A stretch of DNA of 64,000 nt from Deinococcus detaillensis. Its GTDB lineage: Bacteria; Deinococcota; Deinococci; Deinococcales; Deinococcaceae. Made by a program: the position numbers and the translations under genes. The notes under the pieces are model-generated. The model was given only the letters and a program-made list of their open reading frames with translations, was not told the DNA's origin and made no database searches. Below, piece after piece: positions 1 through 9,207 of the stretch. Position 1 is the stretch's first letter. Every line of letters begins with the position of its first letter. The stretch covers positions 27,742 to 91,741 of the forward strand of contig NZ_VKDB01000015.1 of NCBI RefSeq assembly GCF_007280555.1, in the 5' to 3' direction.

Positions 1-1350
1 TTCGTGGTACTCGACGAAGCCGATGAGATGCTCAGCGTAGGATTCGCCGACGCCATCGAAGAAATCCTCAAGGCCACTCCTCCCGAGCGCCAGACCATGC
101 TGTTCAGCGCCACGCTGACCCGCGACATTTTGCGAATTGCCAAGCAGTACCAGAACGATCCGGTGACGGTGGATCTGGTCGGCGAAGGCAAGAGCCAGGC
201 CGCCGTGAGCGTCGAGCACCTCAAGATCCGCGTGGGGCGCACCCGCACCCGCTTGCTCGCCGACTTGCTGACCGTTTACAACCCTGAACGCGCCATTATC
301 TTTACCCGCACCAAGCGCGAAGTGGACGAACTGGCCATGGAGCTCATTCACCGTGGTCTAGAGGCCGAAGCGCTCCACGGCGACCTCGCGCAGAGCCAGC
401 GTGAACGCGCCCTTGGTGCCTTCCGCGCCGGACGGGTGCGTGTGCTGGTCGCCACCGACGTGGCCGCCCGTGGCCTCGATATTCCCGAAGTGGACTTGGT
501 GGTTCAGTACCACCTGCCGCAAGATCACGAAAGCTACGTTCACCGCTCGGGCCGGACGGGCCGCGCTGGGCGCACCGGCACCGCCATCGTGATGTACGGC
601 GACCGCGAGCAGCGTGACCTTCGCAACTTGGAGCACGCCACCGGCGTTCACTTCCAAGAGCGCCTGCACCCCACCCCCAAAGAAGTCCGTGACGCTTCGG
701 CCAGTACCGCAGCCGATCAGGTTCGTAAGGTGGATTCCGAATTTGCCGAGCCGTTCCAGCAAGCGGCTGAGCGCCTCTTTAGTGAACTGGGCATCGAAGG
801 TCTGGCCCGCGCTCTGGCCCGCATCGCCGGAGCGGTGACGGCTGCCCGCAGCGTGAGTCTGCTCAGCGGTGAAGAAGGCCAAATCACCGTGATGCTGCGT
901 GGTCAGCGTCTCAGCGTGGCCCGTACGGTCGCCCTGATTGCCCGCAGCACCGACATCGACAGCCGCGCTCTGGGCAAAGTGCGTTTGTTCCAAGACGGCG
1001 CGGTGGCCGACTTGCCCAGCGAACTGGTTGCCAAGTTGCTGGCCGCTTCGCCCCTCGATGACCAGATCGAGGTCAGCGTGCCGGACGAGTTGCCCGAACT
1101 CACCGACGCCCCGCAGCGTGAGCGTTTCAGTGACAGCCGCAGCGGTGGCGGTTACCGTGGCGGAAGCCGTCAGGGTGGCGGCAGCGGCGGAAGCCGTTTC
1201 AGTAACGACCGTGGTGGCAATGGCGGCGGCAGCGGCGGGAGCAATTTCCGTGGCCGCAGCAGCAGCAGCCGTGAAGATTTCGGCAGCCGCGAGTTTGTTC
1301 CCAGCGGCCCCGAGCGCAGCGGCAGCAGCGAGCGGCGGGATCGCCGTTAA
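1..1350 (+). CDS. DEAD-box RNA helicase, 5' end outside the window
   Basis: ATP-dependent RNA helicase acting on structured RNA in the cytoplasm. The frame is open at base 1, so the first RecA lobe up to motif I is missing. Visible motifs are LDEADEML (motif II) at the left edge, FSATL (III), ATDVAARGLDIPEVD (V) and HRSGRTGRAGRTG (VI), i.e. a complete second RecA lobe. Residues about 260-345 look like a DbpA-type RNA-binding domain, followed by a Gly/Ser/Arg-rich tail of about 80 residues with RGG-like repeats that would add non-specific RNA binding. A strong terminator follows directly, so it ends its transcript. The family is sure; the specific paralogue (CsdA-like or other) cannot be decided from this fragment. 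Confidence 0.95.
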   Translation, partial: FVVLDEADEMLSVGFADAIEEILKATPPERQTMLFSATLTRDILRIAKQYQNDPVTVDLVGEGKSQAAVSVEHLKIRVGRTRTRLLADLLTVYNPERAIIFTRTKREVDELAMELIHRGLEAEALHGDLAQSQRERALGAFRAGRVRVLVATDVAARGLDIPEVDLVVQYHLPQDHESYVHRSGRTGRAGRTGTAIVMYGDREQRDLRNLEHATGVHFQERLHPTPKEVRDASASTAADQVRKVDSEFAEPFQQAAERLFSELGIEGLARALARIAGAVTAARSVSLLSGEEGQITVMLRGQRLSVARTVALIARSTDIDSRALGKVRLFQDGAVADLPSELVAKLLAASPLDDQIEVSVPDELPELTDAPQRERFSDSRSGGGYRGGSRQGGGSGGSRFSNDRGGNGGGSGGSNFRGRSSSSREDFGSREFVPSGPERSGSSERRDRR

Positions 1351-1365
1351 GCGCTAGAAAAACGG

Positions 1366-1405
1366 AGCAGGGTGGGTGTCTGGAGAAGACACCCACCCTG
1401 CTTTT
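1366..1405 (+). terminator. Rho-independent terminator of the helicase gene
   Basis: A perfect 16-bp stem (1366-1381 with 1387-1402), five-base loop GGAGA, then TTTT. It begins 15 bases after the stop codon. Confidence 0.9.
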
Positions 1406-1646
1406 TGGTTTGGGGGCTGGGTTGTGGTTTCGTCTTCCCCCACTCCCAGTCCTCTCCCCGTTGGGAAGGGGGGAGCTGGTCGCTGCGCTCGGTACTGTGA
1501 CTGTGCGGCGTGACCTTTGGTTGATGCCTCCGGCGTTCTCTACGACTGGGTCTTCTGTTCTGTTTTGGCCGACACGTTTTGTATTTTCCCAGCTTGGCAT
1601 ATGGGAAGGCAAAGGTCGAATTCAAAAGCGGGCGACTTGTTGCAAG
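1406..1646. other. Non-coding spacer between convergent transcripts
   Basis: No convincing gene. It contains a C-rich/G-rich palindromic stretch at about 1437-1471 (CCTCTCCCC ... GGGAAGGGGGGAG) and a weaker TTCCCA/TGGGAA pair at 1587-1608, which may help end the minus-strand desaturase transcript. No run of T or A makes a standard terminator. Confidence 0.4.
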
Positions 1647-3032
1647 TTACGCTTGCTGAATCAGCTTGGAGACGATCAGTGCGCCGCCCAGAATCGCCGG
1701 AATGCCGCCGCCCGGATGCACCGCCGTACCGACTTGCCAGAGCTTGGCCGACACGCGGTACGGCTGAGGATGAAACGGCCCGCTGCGCCACGCCGGATAA
1801 GCCGCGCCGTAGATCGCGCCTCCCGTTGTGCCGAGTGCGGCGTAATGGACTGGATCAAGCGCCCTGATCTCAAGCGCCTTGCAGAGGAGATTTGGCACGC
1901 CCAAGACCCGCTCAACCCGCTCCACTTGCCCGCGCACCCACGGCTGAGTGAGGCTGAGCCTCTGCCCCGCTGCCGGAACGGTGAGCAGCAGCGCCAATTT
2001 GCGTCCCTCGGCATGAACGAGCGCCAAAGTGTCGGGCGGCATTGCTTGGGCCTGCACGGCCCGCCGGAAGGTTTGAAAATTGGACGGCGCAATGATGCTG
2101 GTGGCGGGCAGCGGTACAGGTTCAGCAAAAGCGGCGTAGATCGCCAAGCCGCTGACGGTGCGGGCCTGCGGCTTGCTAAGCTGCCCGCTCAACTCGGCCC
2201 GCCGCGCCGGATCGAGGGCGCTGACGATCAATTCATGCCGCGCCGTTCTGCTTCCCAATTCAAGAATGCCCCGCGCCGCATCCAAAAGGGTTACGGGCGT
2301 TTGGTCTAGCAGTGTGACACCCCGCTCACGGCAAAAGCGCAGCAACTCGTCGAGCAAGCGCGTCATCCCGCCGGCGGGCCGAGACACCTCGGCGGCGATC
2401 AGAGCTGGAAGCAGCGCGTAGAGGGCGGGTGCGTCCTTCGGACTCAGGCCCGCGTTCAGCGCGTGGGTCTTGAGAGCGTGAGCCAGCAGCGGCGAAAAAT
2501 GCTGGGCGTTGATCCAGCTTTCGGCGCTCAGGTGGCCGCCCAGCACCCGCCCGACACGGGCACTCGCCCGCAAAAATGCCGGCTCATCCAAGCGCGGCGG
2601 CAGGGTCAGCAGAGTTTCGACCTCAGCTTGAATGGGGCCAACCCGCGCCAAGTAGCGCTGCCACTCGCCGGAGAGCGGGTGATCCGGCGGCACCGGCAGC
2701 GCTACAGCCCCGAACGGCGTGTGATGCAGTCCCAGTCCGCCTTCAAGCGGCTGCAAATCAAGCGAGTCGGGCTCATTCAGTGCGGCCAAATAGCGCTGAC
2801 AAACGCCCGGAAAGGTAAACAGACTCGGCCCCGTACCAAATGCCAACCCGCCCACCGACAGCCGCGAGAGTTTGCCGCCGAACTCGCCCGCTTCATAGAC
2901 CGTGACGGAGTGGCCCGCTTCAGCCAACAGCGCCGCCAGGCTCAGTCCCGCGAGGCCGCCGCCGAGAACGGCGATGGAGATTGCGGGTTGTCGGCGGTAC
3001 GTTATTGGCCCCACTCTTTTCCTGTTTCCCAC
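1647..3032 (-). CDS. Phytoene desaturase-family carotenoid oxidoreductase (CrtD-like)
   Basis: FAD-dependent desaturase/isomerase of the CrtI family, expected to introduce double bonds into an acyclic carotenoid at the membrane. The dinucleotide-binding motif [23 protein letters not shown] lies at about residues 20-42, followed by the E of the Rossmann fold ([10 protein letters not shown]). The C-terminus has the CrtI-type segment ending in [19 protein letters not shown]. At 461 residues it is slightly shorter than CrtI (about 490-550) and closer to CrtD. It follows the UbiA gene by 6 bases in the same operon. Deinococci make deinoxanthin, for which a C-3',4' desaturase is needed; assigning this gene to that step is inference. 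Confidence 0.8.
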   Translation of the reverse strand: MGNRKRVGPITYRRQPAISIAVLGGGLAGLSLAALLAEAGHSVTVYEAGEFGGKLSRLSVGGLAFGTGPSLFTFPGVCQRYLAALNEPDSLDLQPLEGGLGLHHTPFGAVALPVPPDHPLSGEWQRYLARVGPIQAEVETLLTLPPRLDEPAFLRASARVGRVLGGHLSAESWINAQHFSPLLAHALKTHALNAGLSPKDAPALYALLPALIAAEVSRPAGGMTRLLDELLRFCRERGVTLLDQTPVTLLDAARGILELGSRTARHELIVSALDPARRAELSGQLSKPQARTVSGLAIYAAFAEPVPLPATSIIAPSNFQTFRRAVQAQAMPPDTLALVHAEGRKLALLLTVPAAGQRLSLTQPWVRGQVERVERVLGVPNLLCKALEIRALDPVHYAALGTTGGAIYGAAYPAWRSGPFHPQPYRVSAKLWQVGTAVHPGGGIPAILGGALIVSKLIQQA

Positions 3033-3038
3033 AACCCA

Positions 3039-3920
3039 TTAGCCTTTTGCCAGCACATACACCAACTGCACCCCGCTCACCGCGCCGACGATCCACGGCG
3101 AGACGATGCTCAGCGGGTACAAGCGAGCGGCCTGCTCGGAAGTCGGGCGGCGCAGCAAACGGAGCGCCATACCGCCGCACACCAGCCACAGCGCCGAGCT
3201 GCTCAGCGGACTCAGCGGCCACAGCAGCGCTCCAGCGAGGCCAAACCAAGCCAGCGCGTAGCGGGCCGCTCCAAGTGCGCCCAATGTAGTTGCCACCGTA
3301 TGGGTGTGGGCGGCGGCGTCGGCGGGAATGTCTTGCACCGCGTCAAAGGCGTGCTTGCCCACCGCGTAGGCGCACAGCGCGGCGCAGGCCAGCGCAGGTA
3401 CCGCCGCGCCCACCATCAGCGCCGGAATCAGCAGCGGCAAGGCGTAAGCCACGTTGGACAGGCCGTCTAAAAAGGGGCGAGTCTTGAAGCGCAGCGGGCG
3501 CAAGCTGTAAGCCGCGAACAGGCCCGCACACAGCAGCAGCACGCCGTAAGCGGCGGGGGAGAGCAGCCACGCCAGCACCAGCAAAAACGGCAGGTTCAGC
3601 GCCAGGATCAGCCACAGCAAGCTGTTTTCCTCGCCGGAGCGCAGCCTCGCGCCCTGCCAGCCGCCCTTGCGCTCGCTACGGGCGTCCTCGGCCATGTCGG
3701 AGAAGTCGTTGAGGCCGTAAATCAGCAAGTTAAACGGCAAGCTGAGGTAAACCAGCAGCAGCAACCAGCCCGCGCTCATGTTCCAGAGCTGGCCCGACAG
3801 CCACAGGCCCGTGACCGCCACCCCAAGCGTGTTGACCCACAGCGCAGGCCGCGAAACGAGCAGCACTTGGCGCAGGGGTAACAGGGTGAAGGCAAAAGAA
3901 CGGGGTTGCAGTCGGCTCAT
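3039..3920 (-). CDS. UbiA-family prenyltransferase (carotenoid-associated)
   Basis: Integral membrane prenyltransferase with about eight hydrophobic helices. It carries the two Asp-rich motifs that bind prenyl diphosphate through Mg2+: NDFSDMAED at about residue 90 and DAVQDIPAD at about 195. Pairing with a carotenoid desaturase resembles actinobacterial and haloarchaeal clusters in which a UbiA enzyme is a lycopene elongase, but a quinone or other lipid substrate is not excluded. I chose the ATG at 3920 because a longer in-frame start at 3989 lies upstream of the TATACT box at 3947-3942 and would not be in that transcript. A divergent TetR gene lies next door. Confidence 0.78.
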   Translation of the reverse strand: MSRLQPRSFAFTLLPLRQVLLVSRPALWVNTLGVAVTGLWLSGQLWNMSAGWLLLLVYLSLPFNLLIYGLNDFSDMAEDARSERKGGWQGARLRSGEENSLLWLILALNLPFLLVLAWLLSPAAYGVLLLCAGLFAAYSLRPLRFKTRPFLDGLSNVAYALPLLIPALMVGAAVPALACAALCAYAVGKHAFDAVQDIPADAAAHTHTVATTLGALGAARYALAWFGLAGALLWPLSPLSSSALWLVCGGMALRLLRRPTSEQAARLYPLSIVSPWIVGAVSGVQLVYVLAKG

Positions 3921-3941
3921 GGGGCAAGTCTCACTCAGGCC

Positions 3942-4014
3942 AGTATAGAGGCGCGGTTCGGGGCGTTTTGTCTGGGTCAGTCTGGACAAACAAAAACGGG
4001 AGAGCGGTTAAACT
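3942..4014. promoter_or_regulatory. Divergent promoters of UbiA operon and TetR gene
   Basis: Minus strand: TATACT at 3947-3942, about 21 bases before the UbiA start. Plus strand: TAAACT at 4009-4014, seven bases before the TetR ATG, so its predicted transcript begins at the start codon. The regulator probably binds between these boxes, but no clear palindromic operator was seen. Confidence 0.55.
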
Positions 4015-4021
4015 GCTGCCT

Positions 4022-4606
4022 ATGGCCCGCCGCGTTGATCCTGTTCAAGACCGCCTGCGCCGCGCCGCCTTGGAGCAGGCCGCCTACCAAGCTATTTTCG
4101 AGTGCGGCTTTGCCAGCGTGACGCTCGGTGACATCGCCGCCCGAGCGGGAGTCAGTAAAGGCACGCTGGTCTACCACTTCGGTAGCAAAGAAGAACTGCT
4201 GGCCGCCGTGATGCGCCGCTTCGTGCGGACCGTCACCGCAGCCACCCGCCGCGCCTTGCGGCAAGCGCCCAGCCCTGAAGCCAAGTTGCAGGCTTACGTC
4301 GAAAACCAGTTTTACGGGGTGCTCAACACCAAGCGGTTTTACACAGTGTCTCTGGATTTGCTCGCGGCGGCGGCCCGCAGCCCCGCGCTGATGAAGGTGC
4401 AGCGCGACTTCGTGGCGGCCAGCCTCAGCTTAGATCTCGAACTCTCGGCGCTGGGCGGTGGGGCCGACCTGGCAGCGCGGGCTTGGCAACTCCGCGCCCT
4501 GGTCGACGGCCTGAGTGTCCGGTTTTTGGCCGATGAACAGCCGGATTTGTATCTCTACCGACGAATTTGCCTGACGGGTCTGAGAGCGCTCTTATGGCCC
4601 CCTTGA
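4022..4606 (+). CDS. TetR-family transcriptional regulator
   Basis: DNA-binding repressor of 194 residues. The N-terminal TetR helix-turn-helix is clear: VTLGDIAARAGVSKGTLVYHFGSKEELLAAV at about residues 30-60. The C-terminal half is the helical ligand-binding and dimer domain, whose ligand cannot be read from sequence. The start at 4022 follows a TAAACT box by seven bases, a leaderless layout; an upstream in-frame start at 3968 would precede the promoter. It is divergent from the UbiA/desaturase operon, its likely target by position. Confidence 0.88.
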   Translation: MARRVDPVQDRLRRAALEQAAYQAIFECGFASVTLGDIAARAGVSKGTLVYHFGSKEELLAAVMRRFVRTVTAATRRALRQAPSPEAKLQAYVENQFYGVLNTKRFYTVSLDLLAAAARSPALMKVQRDFVAASLSLDLELSALGGGADLAARAWQLRALVDGLSVRFLADEQPDLYLYRRICLTGLRALLWPP

Positions 4607-4659
4607 GAAGGCAAGAAACGAGGCCAAATTGCCCCGCCGCCTATGCTAGGGTTTGATGG

Positions 4660-5601
4660 ATGAGAAACGCTTTTATCGTGTCTGCGGCGCTGCTGTTAGT
4701 CGGTACGGTGGGGGGCGGCTATACCGCTTACCATCTGGGAACAAGCCATGAAGAAAAAGCTGCTGGGAGCGCAGGTGAAACCAAAAGCCCTGTAGCAGTG
4801 ATGAACAACGACGCGGCCTCGGCGGGCGTTAGTCCAGCGGCGGGTCAGGCTCCGGCAGCCGGCAGCGCTGCTCCTGCCAGCACCGAGGGCAAGAGCGTCA
4901 GTGGCGCTTCCGGCGCGGCTGCGGGCGAGTCCGGCACCACCCCGGCGGGTACGCTAGCGGGCAACAAAGCGGACAGCTTGTCGGCGGGCAGTATGCCGAC
5001 GAGCGGAGCCAGCCAAAGCCCCAATGCGGCGGGCAACACGCCCGGCAACAACCAACCGGCGGGCAACGCCAGCGCCGCCGAGGGCGCTTCCGTCGTCGCC
5101 AAAGACCGCGCTTCGGGAACGTCGTCCACCACTGCTGCGCCTGGTGCGCCCACCAAGCCCACCAGCGCTGCCAATCCTTCAGGCAGCGCTCCTGCGCCGG
5201 GCAGCACCAGCGCCGCCACCCCGAATCCAGCAACGCCAGCTCAAACGATGCCGGCCCAAACAACGCCTGCCGCTAGCACCGCTGCGGCTGCGGCTGCTCC
5301 GGCCAGCGACGCGGCCACTTCCGGCGACGCGGAGGCCGGCAAGCTGATTTTTGCCGGAGCCAAGAAGCCTGAAGTCAACTGCGCGGTGTGTCACGGCGCA
5401 CAGGGGAAAGGCGGCGTGGGGGCCAACCTGACCACTCCCGACGGCCCCAAGGGCTGGGACGAAACGCAGTTCTTGACGACGCTGCGCCAAGGCCAAACCC
5501 CTCAGAGGATGCTCAACGCCACCATGCCGCGCTTTGCCGAAACACAGCTCAGCGACACCGAGATCAACGATATTCACGCCTTCATCAAAACCCTGCCTTA
5601 A
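4660..5601 (+). CDS. Membrane-anchored c-type cytochrome with long Ala/Pro/Ser linker
   Basis: Exported electron carrier. An N-terminal hydrophobic segment (residues 4-27) acts as signal or anchor. Residues about 30-220 are a low-complexity A/S/P/T/G/N linker without predicted structure. The C-terminal 90 residues are a class I cytochrome c with the heme site CAVCH at about 240 and a likely distal Met ligand in TMPRF. The long spacer would let the heme domain sit away from the membrane within the deinococcal envelope. Redox partners are not encoded nearby. A TATGCT box lies at 4642-4647. Confidence 0.85.
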   Translation: MRNAFIVSAALLLVGTVGGGYTAYHLGTSHEEKAAGSAGETKSPVAVMNNDAASAGVSPAAGQAPAAGSAAPASTEGKSVSGASGAAAGESGTTPAGTLAGNKADSLSAGSMPTSGASQSPNAAGNTPGNNQPAGNASAAEGASVVAKDRASGTSSTTAAPGAPTKPTSAANPSGSAPAPGSTSAATPNPATPAQTMPAQTTPAASTAAAAAAPASDAATSGDAEAGKLIFAGAKKPEVNCAVCHGAQGKGGVGANLTTPDGPKGWDETQFLTTLRQGQTPQRMLNATMPRFAETQLSDTEINDIHAFIKTLP

Positions 5602-5630
5602 CCGGCTGGAATCAGCGCATATCTGCGCCC

Positions 5631-5683
5631 AAACACGTTACTTCCGCTCGCTCAGGCAGCGGCAGTGACGTGTTTGTCTTTTG
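5631..5683 (+). terminator. Terminator after the cytochrome gene
   Basis: Inverted repeat AAACACGT (5631-5638) with ACGTGTTT (5668-5675), an inner CCGCT/AGCGG pair and a T-rich trail (GTCTTTTGTTT). Confidence 0.6.
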
Positions 5684-5750
5684 TTTATGCTGGAACTTTT
5701 AGCAGCCGAGCATCCATTTGGGCCTGAACTCGGCGCATTACCTTGACGGC

Positions 5751-6620
5751 ATGAAACGCCGCCTTCTCGCTTTGCCTTTGCTGCTCACCCTTGGAGTGGC
5801 CCTCACCGCCTGCAATCCGGTGGGCACCCTCAACCGCGCCACCAGTCTCAGCGGCCTGAGCGTTACCCACGACCTCCACTACGGCTCCGACCCGCGCAAC
5901 GTGCTCGATATTTACGCGCCGCAAGGCGCTGCCAATAAAGCGGTGGTGCTGTTTATTCACGGCGGCTCGTGGGAGAGCGGCAGCAAAGACGAATACGTGT
6001 TCGTGGGCGAAAGCCTGGCGCGGGCCGGATACGTCACGGCGGTGATGAATTACCGCCTCGCCCCGCAGCACCCTTACCCCGATTACGTGATCGACGCTGC
6101 CAGCGCCCTCAAGTGGCTGCAAGACAACGCCGCTCAGTACGGCGGTAACGGCCAGCGCCTCTATGTGGTGGGCCACTCGGCGGGGGCCTTCAATGCGGTG
6201 GACGCGGTGGACGACAGCCCCTTCTTGAGCGACGCGGGCGTGCAAGCGGGCACGGTGCGCGGCGTGGTGGGTATTGCTGGTCCCTACGACTACGATTTCC
6301 GTCAGTTCCCCACCAAAACGGCTTTTCCGGCAGGCGGCGATCCGGCCCAGATTATGCCGACCCAGCACATCCGCGCCGACGCGCCGCCCAACCTGCTGTT
6401 GGTGGCGGGCAACGACCAGACGGTTGATCCCAGCAACGGCGAGAAGATGAAAGCGGCCCTGCAAGCGGCGGGCGTGCCGTACACCTACACGGTGCTGCCG
6501 GGCCTAAGCCACATCACTGTCGTGGCAGCGTTGTCGCGCCGCCTGACTTTTTTGGGCGGAACCCGTCAGGCCGTTCTGGACTTCTTGAACACCCAGGAAG
6601 CCAGCGCCGCCAACAAATGA
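5751..6620 (+). CDS. Lipoprotein alpha/beta-hydrolase (carboxylesterase-like)
   Basis: Secreted, lipid-anchored serine hydrolase of 289 residues. The signal peptide ends in a lipobox LTAC at about residues 18-21. HGGSWESG is the oxyanion-hole motif, GHSAGAFNA the nucleophile elbow, and GLSHITV near the C-terminus supplies the catalytic His. The fold matches the BD-FAE/carboxylesterase group acting on small ester substrates, with no specific substrate visible. The start at 5751 is supported by TACCTT at 5739-5744, six bases upstream (leaderless), and it gives a complete lipoprotein signal, whereas the longer start at 5718 does not. Confidence 0.85.
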   Translation: MKRRLLALPLLLTLGVALTACNPVGTLNRATSLSGLSVTHDLHYGSDPRNVLDIYAPQGAANKAVVLFIHGGSWESGSKDEYVFVGESLARAGYVTAVMNYRLAPQHPYPDYVIDAASALKWLQDNAAQYGGNGQRLYVVGHSAGAFNAVDAVDDSPFLSDAGVQAGTVRGVVGIAGPYDYDFRQFPTKTAFPAGGDPAQIMPTQHIRADAPPNLLLVAGNDQTVDPSNGEKMKAALQAAGVPYTYTVLPGLSHITVVAALSRRLTFLGGTRQAVLDFLNTQEASAANK

Positions 6621-6702
6621 GCGTGAAAATCACCGACTGTGCCTAGACAACCCTGATCTGCGTCAGGTTCAACTCACCTTGGGATGAGCCTTTCATGATG
6701 GG

Positions 6703-8085
6703 ATGGATGTTGTGTGTCGTTTGCCCCTCTTCCGTACTCTGCGTTCCGTGCTGCTGTTCAGCTTGGCCAGTTCAACCGCGTTTGCCGCTGTCACCGTTCA
6801 AAAAGGCGATACCCTCTTCACTCTTTCGCGGCGCACAGGCGTGAGCGTGGCGCGGCTGCAAGCGCTCAATCAGCTGCCCGGCACTCTCATTCGCGTCGGC
6901 CAGGTGCTTAGAACGGGCGGGACGCTGCCCGTCACCAAAGCCGCGTCCAAAGTTGCCGCCTCACCGCCAAAAAGTGCCAGCGCCAAGCCGCAAAGACCCA
7001 GCCGCTACACTGTGCGCTCCGGCGACACCTTGAGCAAAATCGCGTCCAAAATCGGCGTCAGCGTCCGCGCTTTGCAGGGAGCCAACCAGCTCACCGGCAC
7101 GCTGATTTTGGTGGGCCAGGTGCTCAAGGTGCCGCCCGCCGGCGCGTCGGCGGCCCGCGTTCCGGCGCTGCCGCCCAACACCGAGGCCCGCGTCGTCTAC
7201 ACCTACCGCACGGTGGGCGTGCGCGACACGTTCGTGACGTTGGCCCAGACCGCTCAGCAAAACGCCAAGCTGACTTCGGCGCAGTTTATGAATCTCAATC
7301 ATCTGAGGATCGCCTGGGTTTATCCCGGCATGAAAGTGCTGCTGCCCCAGCGTATTCCAGTGCCGATTCCGCCCGCGCCTCGCCGCCGCGCCGTAAGCCT
7401 ATCGGCCGTCCGTGTGCTCGACACCGCCGTGCAAGTGGTCAGGGTGGATTTGCGCTGGCGCGACGTGTTAGTTTCTCCGGTGCTGCCTTCGCGCGGGATT
7501 GGCAGCAGTGCCCGTGTCAGCACGTTGGCCCGGCAAAGTGGCGCGACGGCAGTGATCAACGGCAGTTATTTTCATCCGCGCAGCTATATTCCGGCGGGCG
7601 ACCTGGTGGTGCAGGGCAAGCGCTTGTCGTGGGGCCGCATTCCGGTGGCGCTGGCGATCACGCCCGACAACCGCGCCTACATTGGCGGGGGCGGCGGCGC
7701 AGGCAGCAGTGGTGTGGGCAGCAACTGGACAGGCATGGAAACGGTGATTGCCAGCGGGCCGCAAATCGTGCGCGGCGGTCAGGTCAGCACCGCCTACTCG
7801 CGCGTCTTTCAAGACCCCGCGCTGTTTGGCCGCGCCGCCCGCAGCGCTATCGGCCTGAGCAGCAACCGCGACCTCATTTTGGTCAGCACCCACGCCCGGC
7901 TGACCATCAGCGAAATGAGCAAGGTCATGGCCCGCCTCGGAGCCAAAGACGCTTTGCTGCTCGACGGCGGCTCCAGCGCGGGTCTGTCTTGGAACAACAC
8001 CTCCGTTTTGGAAAGCGTCCGCAGCGTGTCATACGGAATCGGGGTCTTTTCGGAGTATTCGGGGCGGCGGTATTCGCGGACTTAA
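6703..8085 (+). CDS. Secreted LysM protein with phosphodiester glycosidase (NAGPA/DUF2233) domain
   Basis: Exported cell-wall protein. A signal peptide ends near residue 29 (STAFA). Two good LysM repeats (about 30-70 and 103-146) and a third weaker one (about 165-212) would bind peptidoglycan. The C-terminal 230 residues are an NAGPA-like domain: INGSYF at about 285 and LLLDGGSSAGL at about 425. This family cleaves phosphodiester links to sugars. The combination suggests remodelling of envelope polymers, which is inference. Its stop codon overlaps the convergent gene's stop by four bases. Confidence 0.82.
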   Translation: MDVVCRLPLFRTLRSVLLFSLASSTAFAAVTVQKGDTLFTLSRRTGVSVARLQALNQLPGTLIRVGQVLRTGGTLPVTKAASKVAASPPKSASAKPQRPSRYTVRSGDTLSKIASKIGVSVRALQGANQLTGTLILVGQVLKVPPAGASAARVPALPPNTEARVVYTYRTVGVRDTFVTLAQTAQQNAKLTSAQFMNLNHLRIAWVYPGMKVLLPQRIPVPIPPAPRRRAVSLSAVRVLDTAVQVVRVDLRWRDVLVSPVLPSRGIGSSARVSTLARQSGATAVINGSYFHPRSYIPAGDLVVQGKRLSWGRIPVALAITPDNRAYIGGGGGAGSSGVGSNWTGMETVIASGPQIVRGGQVSTAYSRVFQDPALFGRAARSAIGLSSNRDLILVSTHARLTISEMSKVMARLGAKDALLLDGGSSAGLSWNNTSVLESVRSVSYGIGVFSEYSGRRYSRT

Positions 8086-9032
8086 CGCCCCGCCCGCACG
8101 TCCTCGATCAGTTCGTGGCCCATTTCCAAAGCCACCGGCCCCAAGGGACTCAGGCCCGCGCCCAGCACGGTGCTGAGTTTGGCCTGCCGGGCGCTGCTGA
8201 GGTGGTTCCAGCGCTCCAAGTCGCTTCGCCACAGCAGGGCGGCTTCGTCGCGCACAAAACGCACTGCGCCGTCAAAGTAACCGGCTTGCTGAGCGAGTTT
8301 GGCGCGTTTTTCGGTTTGCACCAGGTTCAGGCCGCGTGTGGCCAACAGCACGCGGCGGGCTTCGTCTGCGCCGCCAAAGCCGTAGAGCTGGTCTAAATGA
8401 TAGACCGCTCTGGGAAAGGCCAGTCCCGCCTGCGCCCGCCAGTGGTGCGGCAACCGCACGCCGCCGTCCGGCCAACTGGCGGGCCAGAGGTGCAGGTGCG
8501 TCAGCAGCGCCGGATAAAGGAGGCGAGTGGCAATTCGGCGGGTTTCGGTGAGCGCCAAGAGTTGCCCGGCAATGCCGCTGCCGCGCCTGAGCCACTCGCC
8601 AGCGGCGCTGAGTTCGGCGGCGGCTTGATCGAGGAGGGCGGTTCTGGCTGCGCTCAGTTGCGGCGCGGACGCTTGCCGGAGTTGGCGGCCCAACTTGGCG
8701 AGATTTCCGCTGGGATCATACACCGCCTTGGCGTTTGCCAGCCACTCCAGCGGAGCCTCTGCCCGGTACAGGGCGGCCCAGTCTTGCCAGTCTTCCAGCT
8801 TTTCATAGGGAAACTGCCAGAGCTGTACGCCGTTTTGTGTCGTTTGCTTGGCGTCGCTCAGGCCGCGCTCAAACACCAACAGCGCTGGGCGGCTGCCTGC
8901 CCACGTGGGAGCGCTGCTCATGACCTCGGCCACCGCCCTGACTTTGCGCTCCGCCGTCAAGCGCTCAAGGAGGAGCAGGGTGGAGTCGGTGAGAGCGCTG
9001 GTGGGTTCGTCGCGGATTGGGGCAGAAGGCAT
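8082..9032 (-). CDS. Hypothetical protein, possibly a degenerate nucleotidyltransferase-like fold
   Basis: 316 residues, soluble, helix-rich, unrecognised. Segments such as RPALLVFERGLSD (about 50) and AKAVYDPSGNLAKL (about 100) recall minimal nucleotidyltransferases, where a strand and a 'DPxG' turn follow the active site, but the canonical GSxxxG and paired Asp residues are absent. The start at 9032 is chosen because TAAAGT at 9046-9041 lies eight bases upstream; the longer frame to 9113 lacks support. It is convergent with the LysM gene and divergent from the trp leader. Confidence 0.55.
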   Translation of the reverse strand: MPSAPIRDEPTSALTDSTLLLLERLTAERKVRAVAEVMSSAPTWAGSRPALLVFERGLSDAKQTTQNGVQLWQFPYEKLEDWQDWAALYRAEAPLEWLANAKAVYDPSGNLAKLGRQLRQASAPQLSAARTALLDQAAAELSAAGEWLRRGSGIAGQLLALTETRRIATRLLYPALLTHLHLWPASWPDGGVRLPHHWRAQAGLAFPRAVYHLDQLYGFGGADEARRVLLATRGLNLVQTEKRAKLAQQAGYFDGAVRFVRDEAALLWRSDLERWNHLSSARQAKLSTVLGAGLSPLGPVALEMGHELIEDVRAGR

Positions 9033-9118
9033 CAGGCCATACTTTACAAAGGAACCCGAATCAGAATTGGAGCGGTGGGTAGATAGTTCGCTGGCACACT
9101 GGGGTAGCTGCACAGGCC

Positions 9119-9147
9119 TTTACCTTCCGCTTGCTGGCGACTATGCT
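9119..9147 (+). promoter_or_regulatory. trp operon promoter
   Basis: TTTACC (-35, 9119-9124), 17-base spacer, TATGCT (-10, 9142-9147). The expected start site falls at 9153-9154, on or next to the leader-peptide ATG. Confidence 0.75.
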
Positions 9148-9153
9148 AGCAAC

Positions 9154-9207
9154 ATGATCCGCGCACTGACCAACGTAGCCTGGTGGTGGCCCAAGTTTCT
9201 TGGGTGA
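9154..9207 (+). CDS. trpL: trp leader peptide
   Basis: A 17-codon ORF encoding MIRALTNVAWWWPKFLG. Three consecutive Trp codons lie at 9181-9189. Only six bases separate the -10 box from the ATG and there is no Shine-Dalgarno site, so it is predicted to be translated as a leaderless mRNA. Its function is to let the ribosome sense charged tRNA-Trp: stalling at the Trp codons should favour readthrough into trpE. Position, codon run and downstream hairpins together make the call strong. Confidence 0.88.
   Translation: MIRALTNVAWWWPKFLG

Noticed and set aside
1437..1471. C-rich/G-rich palindrome after the helicase as a CRISPR-like or mobile repeat
   Set aside because: Single copy in the window, no spacing pattern; no CRISPR array or cas gene was seen anywhere.
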